The notes under the pieces were generated by a model. That model was not told the DNA's origin. It made no database searches and saw only the letters and a list, made by a program, of their open reading frames with translations. From Hymenobacter persicinus (lineage in GTDB: Bacteria > Bacteroidota > Bacteroidia > Cytophagales > Hymenobacteraceae), in NCBI RefSeq assembly GCF_004167665.1, contig NZ_SEWE01000001.1:1-64000 (forward strand): 64,000 nucleotides of DNA. The letters run 5' to 3'. Made by a program: the position numbers and the translations under genes. Below, in pieces: positions 35,098-42,685 of this stretch; position 1 is the first letter of the stretch, and every line of letters begins with the position of its first letter.

Positions 35098-35394
35098 CTA
35101 TTCTTTCACATGCTGGTTGTCGGTACCAGCTGCTTCGGTCCGTACCACGGCAAATAACTCCTCTTCGGACACATTGAGTACCCGGGCCAGTTGCTGTAGT
35201 TCACCCACCGTGCAGGTGCTGGGGCTGCGCTTGCGGGTGTCGTAGGTACGGGCCGATACTCCCCACGCTTCCACGATGCGCTTGCGGGTGCCGGCCACTT
35301 CCAGCAACTCCGCTAAGGTACCGGGGTGGTGCACCCGGGGCGGGCTGGTCAGTGGCTCAATAAAAGCGACCGTTGGGGCAGCAACTTTGGACAT
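35098..35394 (-). CDS. Xre-like HTH protein
   Basis: A 98-residue protein with a helix-turn-helix at about 26-80: GTLAELLEVAGTRKRIVEAW, then VSARTYDTRKRSPSTCTVGE, LQQLARVLNVSEEELFAVV. The last helix is typical of Xre/Cro-type repressors. It faces the rep gene tail to tail and may control copy number or a neighbouring promoter. A role as antitoxin is possible, but no toxin lies beside it. Confidence 0.65.
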   Translation of the reverse strand: MSKVAAPTVAFIEPLTSPPRVHHPGTLAELLEVAGTRKRIVEAWGVSARTYDTRKRSPSTCTVGELQQLARVLNVSEEELFAVVRTEAAGTDNQHVKE

Positions 35395-35486
35395 CAGAAA
35401 AAGCTAAAAAAGGCACAGAATAAAGCGCGTAAGGTATAGGCTTTACGTCGAACCTGAAAAACCAGCTTACCGGTTTTTAGAAAATC

Positions 35487-35543
35487 GGCCTTGAGTAAAA
35501 GTTTGGTACAAATGTTTCATCGCCATTAGGTCAGCCGAAAGTT
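35487..35543 (+). repeat. Left terminal inverted repeat of the mer cassette
   Basis: 57 bp, pairing with 38610-38666 at 51 of 57 positions. It is immediately preceded by the direct repeat AAAATC. Confidence 0.8.
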
Positions 35544-35578
35544 TATTGCAACTCTGAACCACTAACTGCTGCGCCCCT

Positions 35579-35625
35579 AAACACAAAAATCCCCTTGGCG
35601 AATCGCCAAGGGGATTTTTGTGTTT
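35579..35625. terminator. Strong bidirectional terminator in the mer cassette
   Basis: A perfect 22-bp inverted repeat (35579-35600 and 35604-35625) with 3-base loop AAT. The core is ATCCCCTTGGCG with A-runs and T-runs on both sides. It lies just past the last gene of the minus-strand mer operon and just inside the left terminal repeat, insulating the cassette from its surroundings. Confidence 0.85.
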
Positions 35626-35635
35626 GAGAATCCGG

Positions 35636-35833
35636 TTAGTTAGCCGGTGCGGGGGCCGCAGGCAAAGCTTTTACTTGGGCGGTTGTGGTGCTTTTCTTGG
35701 CGCAGCAGGCATCTCCTTTGACGCAGACAGCCTTGCTGGCCACCTTTTTGTCTTTTTTGCTCGGCTTGCCATCTTGGGCAGCGGCGGTGCCGACAACGGC
35801 GAACAGGGCGAGGGCAAACAGGGTATTTTTCAT
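35636..35833 (-). CDS. Small secreted Lys/Cys protein of the mer cassette
   Basis: A 65-residue protein with a signal peptide (1-20, ending AAAQD), then a Lys-rich segment and three cysteines (VCVKGDACCAKK), ending in an Ala/Pro tail. The Cys-rich core could bind Hg2+ or another soft metal in the periplasm; that is an inference from composition and position. It is the last gene before the terminator at 35579-35625. Confidence 0.6.
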   Translation of the reverse strand: MKNTLFALALFAVVGTAAAQDGKPSKKDKKVASKAVCVKGDACCAKKSTTTAQVKALPAAPAPAN

Positions 35834-35906
35834 AAAAAAGGATTTGGGAGGTGAACAAAAAGGGGGTATTGTGGCAACGCAACAGATTCAGCGTTAACCC
35901 GGTCGC

Positions 35907-36140
35907 TTAACCGCAGCAGCTACCAGGGCCTTGCGCCTGAATCGGCGGGCAAGGCACGGAGCCGTAGGAGCAGTACACGCAGCAGTCGCCGGCCAGCGGC
36001 TTCAGGACCGTGTGACAGCTAGTGCATTCGTAGAACCATTGGCAGGCGTCGGTGGGCATCTGTTCGGCTTGCGCGTGCTGGCAAACCGGGCAGGTCAGGA
36101 CGGAGGTCAGGAGGGGGGCTTTGGTTTCAGTGGGGAGCAT
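35907..36140 (-). CDS. GDCCVxC-domain protein
   Basis: A 77-residue cytoplasmic protein (ATG 36140). It has CPVC at 17-20, a second pair CTSC (39-42) and the block GDCCVYCSYGSVPCPPIQ at 51-68, then SCCG at the end. This is the signature of the GDCCVxC family, found with mercury resistance genes and in some species a selenoprotein; here all positions are cysteine. With ten cysteines it is probably a metal-thiol protein helping Hg2+ handling. It lies 11 bases downstream of the reductase gene. Confidence 0.8.
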   Translation of the reverse strand: MLPTETKAPLLTSVLTCPVCQHAQAEQMPTDACQWFYECTSCHTVLKPLAGDCCVYCSYGSVPCPPIQAQGPGSCCG

Positions 36141-36151
36141 GAGCAGGGGAA

Positions 36152-37504
36152 TTAGAGCATGTAGACAATATCGGACGCACTGGTGGGGTAGGCGAAGACC
36201 AGCTTTTGCAGTTCGCGGGCCGGCAGCTTGGCGTGCATGGCCACGGCGAACAGGTTGATTACCTCGTCGGCGTTGGGGCCGAGCAGGTGCGCGCCGAGCA
36301 CCTGGCCGCTGCCTTCTTCCACCAGCACCTTGTAAGCCGAGACGGGTTCGCGCAGGCGGCGGGCGGTAAACCAATCGGTGGTGAGTTCGCTCTTGGCGGT
36401 GAATTTGAGCCCTTGCCGGGTGGCTTCGGCTTCCGTCAGGCCCACGGCCGCGAGTGGCGGGTGACTAAAGACCGTCGTGGGCACCGCGCCGTAGGAAACG
36501 GGCGTGTAGTTGCCTTTGAGCAGGTTGCTGGCCGCCACGAATGCCGCTTTGGCGGCAACCGGCGTCAGGGGCAGGCCCGAGGCCGCCGCGTCGCCCGCGG
36601 CGTACACGTCGGGGTGGGAGGTGCTTTGCAAAAACTCGTTGACGGTGACCCCCGCCGGGCCATACGCGACGCCGGCCCGGTCCAGGTCCAGCGCGGCCAG
36701 GTTGGGTTCACGGCCCGCCGCGTGGACGGCCATCGCCGCCGAGTAGTCCGCGGCGTGCCCGCCCGATTCGGCCCGCAGCCGCAAGCGCCCGCCCGGCTCC
36801 TGCTCGATGCCGGTCACGGCCGTGCCCAACACCACTTCAATGCCGGCCTCGCGGGAAGCCGTGACCAGGTGGGCCACTAGGTCCGCGTCGAAGTGCTCCA
36901 GGGGCCGCGCCCCCCGGTGCAGGATGCGGGCAGCAACCCCGCAGCGGGCCACCAGGTGGGCAAACTCGAAGGCGATGTACCCGCCGCCAATCAGGGTGAG
37001 GTCGGCCGGCAACTCCGCCAACTCCAAAAAGGCCGTGCTGTCCACTAGCAATTCTTCGCCCGGAATGCCGAGCGGCCGGGGCCGCGCCCCCGCCGCGATG
37101 ATGAATTGCTTTGCCCGCAGCTCCTGGTCGCCCACCCGCACCGCGTGGGGGCCAGTAAAGCGGGCCAGGCCGTGGTACGTGGCGATACCGGCCTTTTGCA
37201 AGCTGGCTTCGCGGCCGGCCGGCACCTTGCCGGTGAAGCTGTTTTTGAAGCGCATCAGGTCAGCCCAGGCCACCGTCGCGGCCGTGTCCAGGCCGTGGCC
37301 CAACATGTGCCGGGAGCGGGCCACCGTTTCGGCCGCGCCGATGAGTACCTTTTTGGGGTCGCAGCCACGCAGGGCGCAGGTGCCCCCAAAGGGCAGCACG
37401 TCCACGATGGCCACGCGTTTACCGGCCTTGGCGCACTTTTGCGCGGCCGTGGTGCCCCCTTCGCCCGTTCCGATAACGAGCACGTCAAAGTCGGTCGTTT
37501 CCAT
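36152..37504 (-). CDS. MerA-like FAD-dependent disulfide oxidoreductase
   Basis: A 450-residue flavoprotein of the pyridine-nucleotide disulfide oxidoreductase family. The FAD-binding GTGEGG at 12-17 is followed by the redox pair GTCALRGC (Cys43, Cys48), an NAD(P)-binding LIGGGYIAFE near 191, and AAGDAAASGLPLTP for FAD. Its place between the MerT-MerP fusion and the GDCCVxC gene suggests mercuric reductase. However, it has no N-terminal heavy-metal domain and no C-terminal CC pair. The C-terminal His-Pro of the family is replaced by FAYPTSASD. It may be a MerA-like branch with different final Hg ligands, or another reductase. The start overlaps the upstream stop (TAATG). Confidence 0.75.
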   Translation of the reverse strand: METTDFDVLVIGTGEGGTTAAQKCAKAGKRVAIVDVLPFGGTCALRGCDPKKVLIGAAETVARSRHMLGHGLDTAATVAWADLMRFKNSFTGKVPAGREASLQKAGIATYHGLARFTGPHAVRVGDQELRAKQFIIAAGARPRPLGIPGEELLVDSTAFLELAELPADLTLIGGGYIAFEFAHLVARCGVAARILHRGARPLEHFDADLVAHLVTASREAGIEVVLGTAVTGIEQEPGGRLRLRAESGGHAADYSAAMAVHAAGREPNLAALDLDRAGVAYGPAGVTVNEFLQSTSHPDVYAAGDAAASGLPLTPVAAKAAFVAASNLLKGNYTPVSYGAVPTTVFSHPPLAAVGLTEAEATRQGLKFTAKSELTTDWFTARRLREPVSAYKVLVEEGSGQVLGAHLLGPNADEVINLFAVAMHAKLPARELQKLVFAYPTSASDIVYML

Positions 37505-38133
37505 TAGCGGGGCGCGTTGGCGGGTAGAATGTGGTAGCCGGTGCCGTTGATGGCTTGCGCGACCTGCGCGGCGGGGCTTTTGGCCGCGTCGAAGCGTACC
37601 TGCGCGGTGCCCTGGTCGTAGGAGACGGTCACGGCCTGCACGCCCGGCAGCTGCTGCACCGCGTGCTCAACGTGTTTCGCGCAGGCGTCGCAGGTCATGC
37701 CCCCGATGCGGTAATTCACCGTTTGCCAGACCGGAGCGGCCCCGGTAGTGGCCACTGCGGACGCCGGTACGGGTGCCGTCGGGTACAGACGCGCCCCGTA
37801 GTAGGGAAAGGCCAGCAGCGACGCCGCCAGCACGGTCACGACACCTAAAAAGCCCTTGGATTGCAGCACGGAAGGTTTGGCGTCCACGGCGCAGCCGCAG
37901 TCATCGGCCAGCCGGGGCTTGAGCTTCTGATACCAGGCGAAGCCCAGCACGCCCACCGTGAGCGCAATGAAGTAGGGCCGAAAGGGTTCGAGCCAGGAGA
38001 AGGACGAGGCCACGCCGCCCAGCCCGCCCACGATGGCCAGCAAGGGGGTGATGCAGCACAGCGAGGCGGCCAGCGCGGCCAGCAGGCCCGCGCCCACCAG
38101 GGGCTTGTCGGCGGAAGAAGGGGACTGGTTCAT
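37504..38133 (-). CDS. merT: Mercuric transport fusion protein MerTP
   Basis: A 209-residue inner-membrane protein that joins MerT to a MerP-like domain. Transmembrane helices are at about 12-36 (with the Hg-binding pair Cys26-Cys27 in SLCCITP), 50-68 and 94-112. A cytoplasmic or loop CGC lies at 79-81. The C-terminal HMA domain (136-205) has GGMTCDAC (Cys148, Cys151). Hg2+ captured by the HMA domain would be passed through the membrane cysteines to the reductase. Coupled to the regulator gene upstream (ATGA) and to the reductase downstream (TAATG). Confidence 0.9.
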   Translation of the reverse strand: MNQSPSSADKPLVGAGLLAALAASLCCITPLLAIVGGLGGVASSFSWLEPFRPYFIALTVGVLGFAWYQKLKPRLADDCGCAVDAKPSVLQSKGFLGVVTVLAASLLAFPYYGARLYPTAPVPASAVATTGAAPVWQTVNYRIGGMTCDACAKHVEHAVQQLPGVQAVTVSYDQGTAQVRFDAAKSPAAQVAQAINGTGYHILPANAPR

Positions 38134-38507
38134 TGGGCGGGTTGGGGAGAAGGCGCGGCCGACAAGCCGGCCAGCAGCGGTTGCAGGACGGGCAAATGGG
38201 GCTGGCTGAGGGCGTAGAACACCGTCTGGCCAACCTTGTGGGCGTGCAGCACGCCGCCGTCTTTGAGCTTGCGCAGGTGCTGCGAGACGGCCGAAACGGT
38301 CATTTGCAGCACGTCGGCGATGTCACACACGCATAACTGCTGCTCATCGGCCAGCAGGAACAGAATTTTCAGGCGCACCTCGTTGCCGGCCAGGGCCAGG
38401 ACGGAAGCCAGCGACTGAAGGGCCGGCTCGACGTGAGCCAGGCGCGTTTGGCATTGCCGAATGTGGTTGGTGTCGGCAAACACCCGGATACACGCGGTAG
38501 ATTTCAT
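38130..38507 (-). CDS. ArsR/SmtB-family metal-responsive repressor of the mer operon
   Basis: A 125-residue winged-helix regulator. The metal-sensing ELCVC-type motif is QLCVCDIADV (Cys59, Cys61), followed by the recognition helix MTVSAVSQHLRKLKDGGVL and wing HKVGQTVFYAL. It is the first gene of the minus-strand operon and overlaps merTP by 4 bases (ATGA), so it probably represses the whole operon and is released by Hg2+. Gram-negative mer operons usually use MerR; an ArsR-type controller is common in Bacteroidota and in Gram-positives. Confidence 0.88.
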   Translation of the reverse strand: MKSTACIRVFADTNHIRQCQTRLAHVEPALQSLASVLALAGNEVRLKILFLLADEQQLCVCDIADVLQMTVSAVSQHLRKLKDGGVLHAHKVGQTVFYALSQPHLPVLQPLLAGLSAAPSPQPAQ

Positions 38508-38521
38508 GAAAACGATTTTGG

Positions 38522-38529
38522 CAAAGGTA
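38522..38529 (-). promoter_or_regulatory. -7 promoter element of the mer operon
   Basis: Read on the minus strand this is TACCTTTG (TAnnTTTG), 15 bases before the regulator start, giving a 5' leader of about 8 bases. The adjacent palindrome-like GCTTAATTAAGC (38534-38547 area) is a plausible operator for the ArsR-type repressor. Confidence 0.6.
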
Positions 38530-38609
38530 GCATTCGCTTAATTAAGCAAAAGCTAAAATAAAAAGGTTCACCATTAGTCGTTCATGCTCTCCTACTAAGC
38601 TTAGTGACG

Positions 38610-38666
38610 AACTTTTGGCTGTCCTAATGGCGAAGTAACATTTGCACCAAACTTTTATTCAAGGCC
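38610..38666 (-). repeat. Right terminal inverted repeat of the mer cassette
   Basis: 57 bp, inverted copy of 35487-35543 with 6 mismatches, followed directly by AAAATC, the same 6 bases that precede the left end. Confidence 0.8.
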
Positions 38667-38711
38667 AAAATCGGGCCGGCGATGCATTCGCACTTGCCTT
38701 GCTACCGGCCC

Positions 38712-38990
38712 TTACCATTGACCCGAGGGCTCACCCCAGAGCAGCAACCGGTGGCGGCCGCCGCACTGGGCCGCTTCCGTGGCCAGGGCCTGCTCTTCCC
38801 AGCGTCCGCACTCGGCAACGGCCAGCGCCAGCCACTGCCGCAGTTGCTCTGCGGCCGTGCACCGGCTGATGTAGTCCTCGGCGGATTGCTGACGGGCCAG
38901 GGTAATGGCGGGGTGCTGCAAGATGCAGCGCAACTCGGCGCGCAGTGCCTCGACTTCCAGGGTCCCGCGCAACTGGGATGATGCAGGCAT
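38712..38990 (-). CDS. Hypothetical protein
   Basis: A 92-residue helical protein (VEALRAELRCILQHPAITLA, AAEQLRQWLALAVAECG) with no signal peptide. It is the last gene of a minus-strand series of small plasmid genes and starts 77 bases downstream of the DUF3846-like gene. No family recognised. Confidence 0.5.
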   Translation of the reverse strand: MPASSQLRGTLEVEALRAELRCILQHPAITLARQQSAEDYISRCTAAEQLRQWLALAVAECGRWEEQALATEAAQCGGRHRLLLWGEPSGQW

Positions 38991-39067
38991 GAGGGACTGG
39001 GTAAAGTGATGCCAGGCGCGCGCTCAGCCGCCCCGGATTCTGCCGGAGCGGCCGGGTGCGGGCGGCG

Positions 39068-39667
39068 TTAGCGCATCAGGTTGGACTTCATCAGCAGCAC
39101 CGGGCCGGCCACTACGTCCACGGGGGCGTACTGGTCGAGCGGGTAAGTCTCAAACCAGGCGGCCGTGGCCAGCGGGTTGATGGGCCGGCGGTCTTTGCCC
39201 TCGTCGTCAAACACGAGGATATATCCCTCGTAGGGTCCGTGCTGCGGGCAATGCACGTCGATGTAGTTTGCTTCCAGCGCCGCGCACAGCTGGGCTAGCG
39301 GGAAGGTTTTGCGGCCTTTCTCTGGGCGCACCTCGCGCACGCTGCCATCCACGCCCAGCAGCATGGCCGCGCCCTCGGCGGGGAGCATCGCGGCGTGCTG
39401 GCTCCGGAAGTATTCCCCCAGCGCCTCCCGGGAGGGGTATTCCAGCGCGCCCACCACCTGCAGCGGACTGCGGTCGTAGGTTGTGGTGGGGAAGAGGTTG
39501 CCGGTAGTGCCACACAAGGCCACAATCTGGGTGGGCTGGCCGGCGCGGGTGCGCAGAAACAAGCGGGGAGGGAGGGGGAAATTAACTCCTCCCGGCTTTA
39601 CCAGTTCCGTGTTATGCAGGCTAAAGAGCAGGGACTGCGGGCGCGTTGGAACAGGGGCTTTTTCCAT
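39068..39667 (-). CDS. DUF3846-like plasmid protein
   Basis: A 199-residue soluble protein. The C-terminal half (about 105-199) reads TFPLAQLCAALEANYIDVHC, then YILVFDDEGKDRRPINPLAT and VDVVAGPVLLM. This is the pattern of DUF3846, a small domain frequent on phages and plasmids: a bulky-residue strand, D(D/E)G, NP.A, and a final (I/V)(V/A)G.VL. The N-terminal 100 residues are not recognised. Its upstream region shares a conserved element with that of the ArdC gene, so both may be expressed together. Confidence 0.55.
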   Translation of the reverse strand: MEKAPVPTRPQSLLFSLHNTELVKPGGVNFPLPPRLFLRTRAGQPTQIVALCGTTGNLFPTTTYDRSPLQVVGALEYPSREALGEYFRSQHAAMLPAEGAAMLLGVDGSVREVRPEKGRKTFPLAQLCAALEANYIDVHCPQHGPYEGYILVFDDEGKDRRPINPLATAAWFETYPLDQYAPVDVVAGPVLLMKSNLMR

Positions 39668-39730
39668 GATACAGAGCTGATTTGTTGCTAATTGCTTCTG
39701 TATAGTAAACGACTTAACGCAGCCTCAAGT

Positions 39731-39800
39731 TCTCTTTTTGCGCTAAATTAAATATCTTTTTGCTCTTTTAATCACACCTTCTTTGCCCCACTGCCCAGCA
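39731..39800 (-). promoter_or_regulatory. Conserved upstream element, copy 1
   Basis: CTTTTTGC at 39734-39741 and 39756-39763 (22 bases apart, the second inside ATATCTTTTTGCTC), followed by CACACCTTCTTT and CCCACTGCCC. The same arrangement occurs at 42686-42756 upstream of ardC. Both stand upstream of minus-strand genes, at about 65-135 bases from the start codon. Confidence 0.6.
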
Positions 39801-39859
39801 CTCTCAAGCCCCCCAGGTGCAACGGGATGGCTCAGCTGTTGCGCCCGAAATAACAGCAC

Positions 39860-40384
39860 TTAGTTCACGGCAAACATGGTTGCCTGCCGGGCCATCAGCG
39901 GCAGAGGCATGAGCTCGGCCTGGGCAATGGCCTCCTCGACCGCGTGGCGGTCCGGAAAACGCGTAAGCTGCCGGCGGGCCGCCTGCCGCACCAGTTCCAC
40001 AAACTGCGGCGCGGCGGGCAGTTGCCGGAAAGCCAGCAGTTGGTTGGTGCGCGCATCGAGCAGCACAAAGGTGAGGGTAGTGGGCTCGTCGTGCTCAGGC
40101 CAAGCCGCCCGCTCGGCCGGGTCGGCCATGTGGTGCCAGTTCAGGGTCACATCGAACACCCAGTTTGCGGCCGGAAACCGGGTAATGATAAATGGCACCC
40201 CCGGCGCGGCTTCACAGATGCCGTACTCGAAGCAGCCGCGCCAGTGCTGCACCTCAGCTGGCTTGGGGTTGAGGATGTAGTAGACCACGTTGAAGAACGT
40301 GGGCGTCAAATCCGCGCGGGCTTTTTCCTGCCCATTGGCCTGGTTGTGCACCGGGTAGGGCTCCCCTAATTTGAATACGTACAC
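39860..40384 (-). CDS. Hypothetical protein
   Basis: A 174-residue soluble protein rich in aromatic residues (FFNVVYYILNPKPAEVQHW, NWVFDVTLNWHHMAD), with an ordered beta/alpha profile and a helical C terminus. It has no signal peptide or recognisable motif. A partial iteron core (TTTTATAAG, about 40405-40413) lies just upstream of its start. Function unknown. Confidence 0.55.
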   Translation of the reverse strand: MYVFKLGEPYPVHNQANGQEKARADLTPTFFNVVYYILNPKPAEVQHWRGCFEYGICEAAPGVPFIITRFPAANWVFDVTLNWHHMADPAERAAWPEHDEPTTLTFVLLDARTNQLLAFRQLPAAPQFVELVRQAARRQLTRFPDRHAVEEAIAQAELMPLPLMARQATMFAVN

Positions 40385-40473
40385 GGGCCGGCCGAATTAA
40401 TAGGTTTTATAAGCCAAAAGAAACGGTTTTCTGCTGCCCGAGCCAAATCAGCCGCCTTCGCAGGGGCCCGCCT

Positions 40474-40872
40474 TCAGGACGGGCCGGCAGCCGGTGGTAC
40501 CCCTGGAATTGCCAGGCGCCGGTGCGGGTTCCAGCTGGTTGCGGGCGTCTGCCCCAGCGAGGGCTTAAACCAGTCCCGGTAGGCAGTCGTCAGCCGGTCG
40601 GCCACGATGGCCAGGCGCGCGGTTTCGCCCGCGCGCAGCATCCAGATGTGGGCACTGCCGCAACCGACCTCGTAGCCGGTGCCCAGCAATTTCTTCACTG
40701 CCCCCGCCAGCCCGCGCAAATCGGTGGTGTGGGTGTGGGCCTGCACGTGCCGGCGCAGGGAATCCAGGCGGCGCTTTTCGGCGGCGTCAGCGGGTTTCTG
40801 CTCAATGGCCAAGTAGGCCTGCTGGGGCGGGAAGGGATTAGCTAAGGGAGCGGATTTCAGGGACTGAGTCAT
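40474..40872 (-). CDS. Hypothetical protein
   Basis: A 132-residue protein from ATG 40872 (MTQSLKSAPLANPF); an in-frame ATG 10 codons earlier is less likely. It contains RRLDSLRRHVQAHTHTTDLR, GLAGAVKKLLGTGYEVGCGS and AIVADRLTTAYRDWFKPSLG, compact basic helices. No family recognised. It belongs to the minus-strand series of small genes between ardC and the DUF3846-like gene. Confidence 0.5.
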   Translation of the reverse strand: MTQSLKSAPLANPFPPQQAYLAIEQKPADAAEKRRLDSLRRHVQAHTHTTDLRGLAGAVKKLLGTGYEVGCGSAHIWMLRAGETARLAIVADRLTTAYRDWFKPSLGQTPATSWNPHRRLAIPGVPPAAGPS

Positions 40873-40916
40873 ATGAGTAGGGTAGGGGTGAAGGAAAGCC
40901 AAAGCGCCGGCGCTGC

Positions 40917-41147
40917 TCAGCGCGCATTCAGGTAGCGAATGTCCCGGAAGCCGGCCAGCAGTCGGGCCGTGGCAAAAGCCTGGGCAAACCGGCCGCGGTG
41001 GTAGTCGGCGCGCAGCTGCCCGACGTGGGTGAATTCGTAAGTCAGGCCGGTCGGGCCCAAGGGCTGCAGGAACTGGTCGGCCTCCTCGGCACTGAAGCCG
41101 CTCAGGTCGCGGCCGTCACTGAGCACGCTGGCCTGGGCCGCGCTCAT
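40917..41147 (-). CDS. Hypothetical protein
   Basis: A 76-residue protein (FSAEEADQFLQPLGPTGLTY, GRFAQAFATARLLAGFRDIR). It overlaps the 3' end of the short frame at 41116-41229 by 32 bases. No family recognised; composition is that of a real small plasmid protein. Confidence 0.45.
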   Translation of the reverse strand: MSAAQASVLSDGRDLSGFSAEEADQFLQPLGPTGLTYEFTHVGQLRADYHRGRFAQAFATARLLAGFRDIRYLNAR

Positions 41148-41229
41148 AAACCTCGTAAACCAGGCCTACCGCCTGCTCGCGGGGGTAGAGCACGGCGTCG
41201 CCAACGGTCAAATTGTGGGGAATCGTCAT
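41116..41229 (-). CDS. Very small hypothetical protein (37 residues)
   Basis: The frame reads MTIPHNLTVGDAVLYPREQA and VGLVYEVYERGPGQRAQ. The GD.VLY...VYEVYERG pattern looks like one strand-rich SH3-like unit. It starts 19 bases after the next upstream gene and overlaps the downstream gene in another frame. Translation is plausible but unproven. Confidence 0.4.
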   Translation of the reverse strand: MTIPHNLTVGDAVLYPREQAVGLVYEVYERGPGQRAQ

Positions 41230-41247
41230 CTTGATGGGGTAAGTGGA

Positions 41248-41538
41248 TTAAAGCAGCAGCAGCACAAACTGCCCGCCCTGCTGCTCGCGCGTGGCGCGGA
41301 CGGCCTCGCGGGCGATGGGACGCAGGGCCTTTACCAAGGCTTCCAGCACCTGAAAATCCTCCACCGTGGCCACGCCCAGCGGCAGGCGCTCGGCTACTTC
41401 CAGCGTCAGGCCTTCGAGGTTGAGGCCGTAGCCGCGCTGCTGCATGTCGGCTTCTACGTCGGTCAGCGCTTCGGCCACCCGGGCACGGTACCGGTTCCAT
41501 TCAGGGTCCCCGAAAACGGGGGCTTCGCTTGCATTCAT
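41248..41538 (-). CDS. Hypothetical protein
   Basis: A 96-residue acidic helical protein (DPEWNRYRARVAEALTDVEA, DFQVLEALVKALRPIAREAV). It lies 79 bases downstream of ardC on the same strand and is probably co-transcribed with it. No family recognised. Confidence 0.5.
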   Translation of the reverse strand: MNASEAPVFGDPEWNRYRARVAEALTDVEADMQQRGYGLNLEGLTLEVAERLPLGVATVEDFQVLEALVKALRPIAREAVRATREQQGGQFVLLLL

Positions 41539-41617
41539 GGGGCGGTGGGGAAGGTAATGGGAGCATCAGGGACCAGCCGGCTGGGCGGCCGCCGGTAGCG
41601 GCCGCCCGCGGCAGTAC

Positions 41618-42622
41618 TCAGGCCGCGGCCAGCCAGCTGAGCTCCGCTTCCCGGTATTGCCGGCTGATTTCGTCTTCTTCGTGGGCGAATTCCAGCACGC
41701 GGGCAGGAGCAGGGGCGGGCACGGCTTCCCCTTCCTCCGGCACGCCCAGAATCAGCTTGGCGGCGCGCTGGGCCTTGCTGGCCGCCTGCAACACCAGTTT
41801 TTTGTCGTTTTTGAGCCGCTCCAGCCACGTCTGGATATAGGCCACGGCATTGGCTTCGGTCTGCTCGGTGTTGAGGCCGGCGGCCGCGCACAGAAACGAC
41901 GCGCCCATCTCCGCCGTCAGCTCCTCGCGGGCGTAGCTGGCCGAAAGCTTGCCCTCGCCGGCCGTCAGGTCCGGGCGGTCCAGCCGGGAAGCGTGGCCGG
42001 TGCTGTGGGTCAACTCGTGAAACAGGGTGGCGTAGTAGCCTTCGCCCGTGGTGAAGGTATCCCGCGCGGGCATGTTGACCAGGTCCAGCGCCGGGGCGTA
42101 GTAGGCACGCTGGTGCCGGTGCTCAATGGCAGGGCGCCCTTCCCAGCTGCTCACGATGGCTTCGGCCGCCTCAATGGGCGTGTGGTTGTGGCGCTCCACG
42201 GCGGGCAGGTCAAACTCAATGCCCTCGATGTCTTCCACCGAAAACACCGTGTAGTACTTCAGGAAGGGCAGCTTTTCCTCTTTGCCGGTCTGCTCGTTCT
42301 CGCGCACCGACACGTTGTAGTACACCACCGGATGCCCTTTGGCACCCTTGCGCACATTACCGCCCAAGGCCAGCGCCTGCTTGAAGGTCAGAAAGAAAGG
42401 CAGGGCCCCGCTAAAGTGCAGCAGAAAGGCGTTGATGCCCGAGTAAGCCGCACCGGTCGCGTAGTTGCGGGGCAGCCCATATACCGCGCTCCACGGCTTG
42501 CGCCACGGAATTACGCCGCCTTCCAGCGCCGCCACAATCCGGTCGGTCACAATCTGGTACACATCGGGGCGGGGAGTAGCGGCGGCAGCTTTACGGGTGG
42601 CGGGCTTGCGGGTCTTTTTCAT
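41618..42622 (-). CDS. ardC: ArdC-type antirestriction protein
   Basis: A 334-residue protein (ATG 42622; an in-frame ATG at 42658 is an alternative). The N-terminal ArdC domain (about 18-130) carries DVYQIVTDRIVAALEGGVIP and PWRKPW, a single-strand-DNA-binding fold. The C-terminal zincin (MPTase-PolyVal) has HELTHSTGH with His202, Glu203, His206 and a downstream Glu in EELTAEMGA. ArdC protects incoming conjugative DNA from the restriction systems of the new host, fitting a plasmid that also carries its own R-M. It leads a series of small minus-strand genes that may form the leading region. Confidence 0.85.
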   Translation of the reverse strand: MKKTRKPATRKAAAATPRPDVYQIVTDRIVAALEGGVIPWRKPWSAVYGLPRNYATGAAYSGINAFLLHFSGALPFFLTFKQALALGGNVRKGAKGHPVVYYNVSVRENEQTGKEEKLPFLKYYTVFSVEDIEGIEFDLPAVERHNHTPIEAAEAIVSSWEGRPAIEHRHQRAYYAPALDLVNMPARDTFTTGEGYYATLFHELTHSTGHASRLDRPDLTAGEGKLSASYAREELTAEMGASFLCAAAGLNTEQTEANAVAYIQTWLERLKNDKKLVLQAASKAQRAAKLILGVPEEGEAVPAPAPARVLEFAHEEDEISRQYREAELSWLAAA

Positions 42623-42685
42623 ACTAAAGCGCTGTTTTTGTGAGCGTTCGTTATACATATTAAACGAAAATACCCGCCCCGTAGT

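Larger units (their letters stand above)
35481..38672. mobile_element. Mercury-resistance cassette with 57-bp terminal inverted repeats and no transposase
   Basis: The left end 35487-35543 (reading GGCCTTGAGTAAAAGTTTGG...) and the right end 38610-38666 (same sequence on the other strand) are inverted copies with 51 of 57 bases identical. Each is flanked on the outside by AAAATC (35481-35486 and 38667-38672), a 6-bp target duplication. The 3180-bp interior carries only the mer genes and one terminator, with no transposase or recombinase. This has the form of a non-autonomous transposon or mobile insertion cassette moved in trans. Confidence 0.8.

Noticed and set aside
35098..35394. Antitoxin partner of the RES-domain gene
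   Set aside because: It is more than 20 kb away and beside rep; RES-Xre pairs are normally adjacent.
40403..40413. Further origin iteron
   Set aside because: Only the TTTTATAAG core is present without the CCAC part; chance occurrence cannot be excluded.
41657..42643. 328-codon plus-strand frame over ardC
   Set aside because: Shadow of ardC, which has the HELTH zinc motif on the minus strand.
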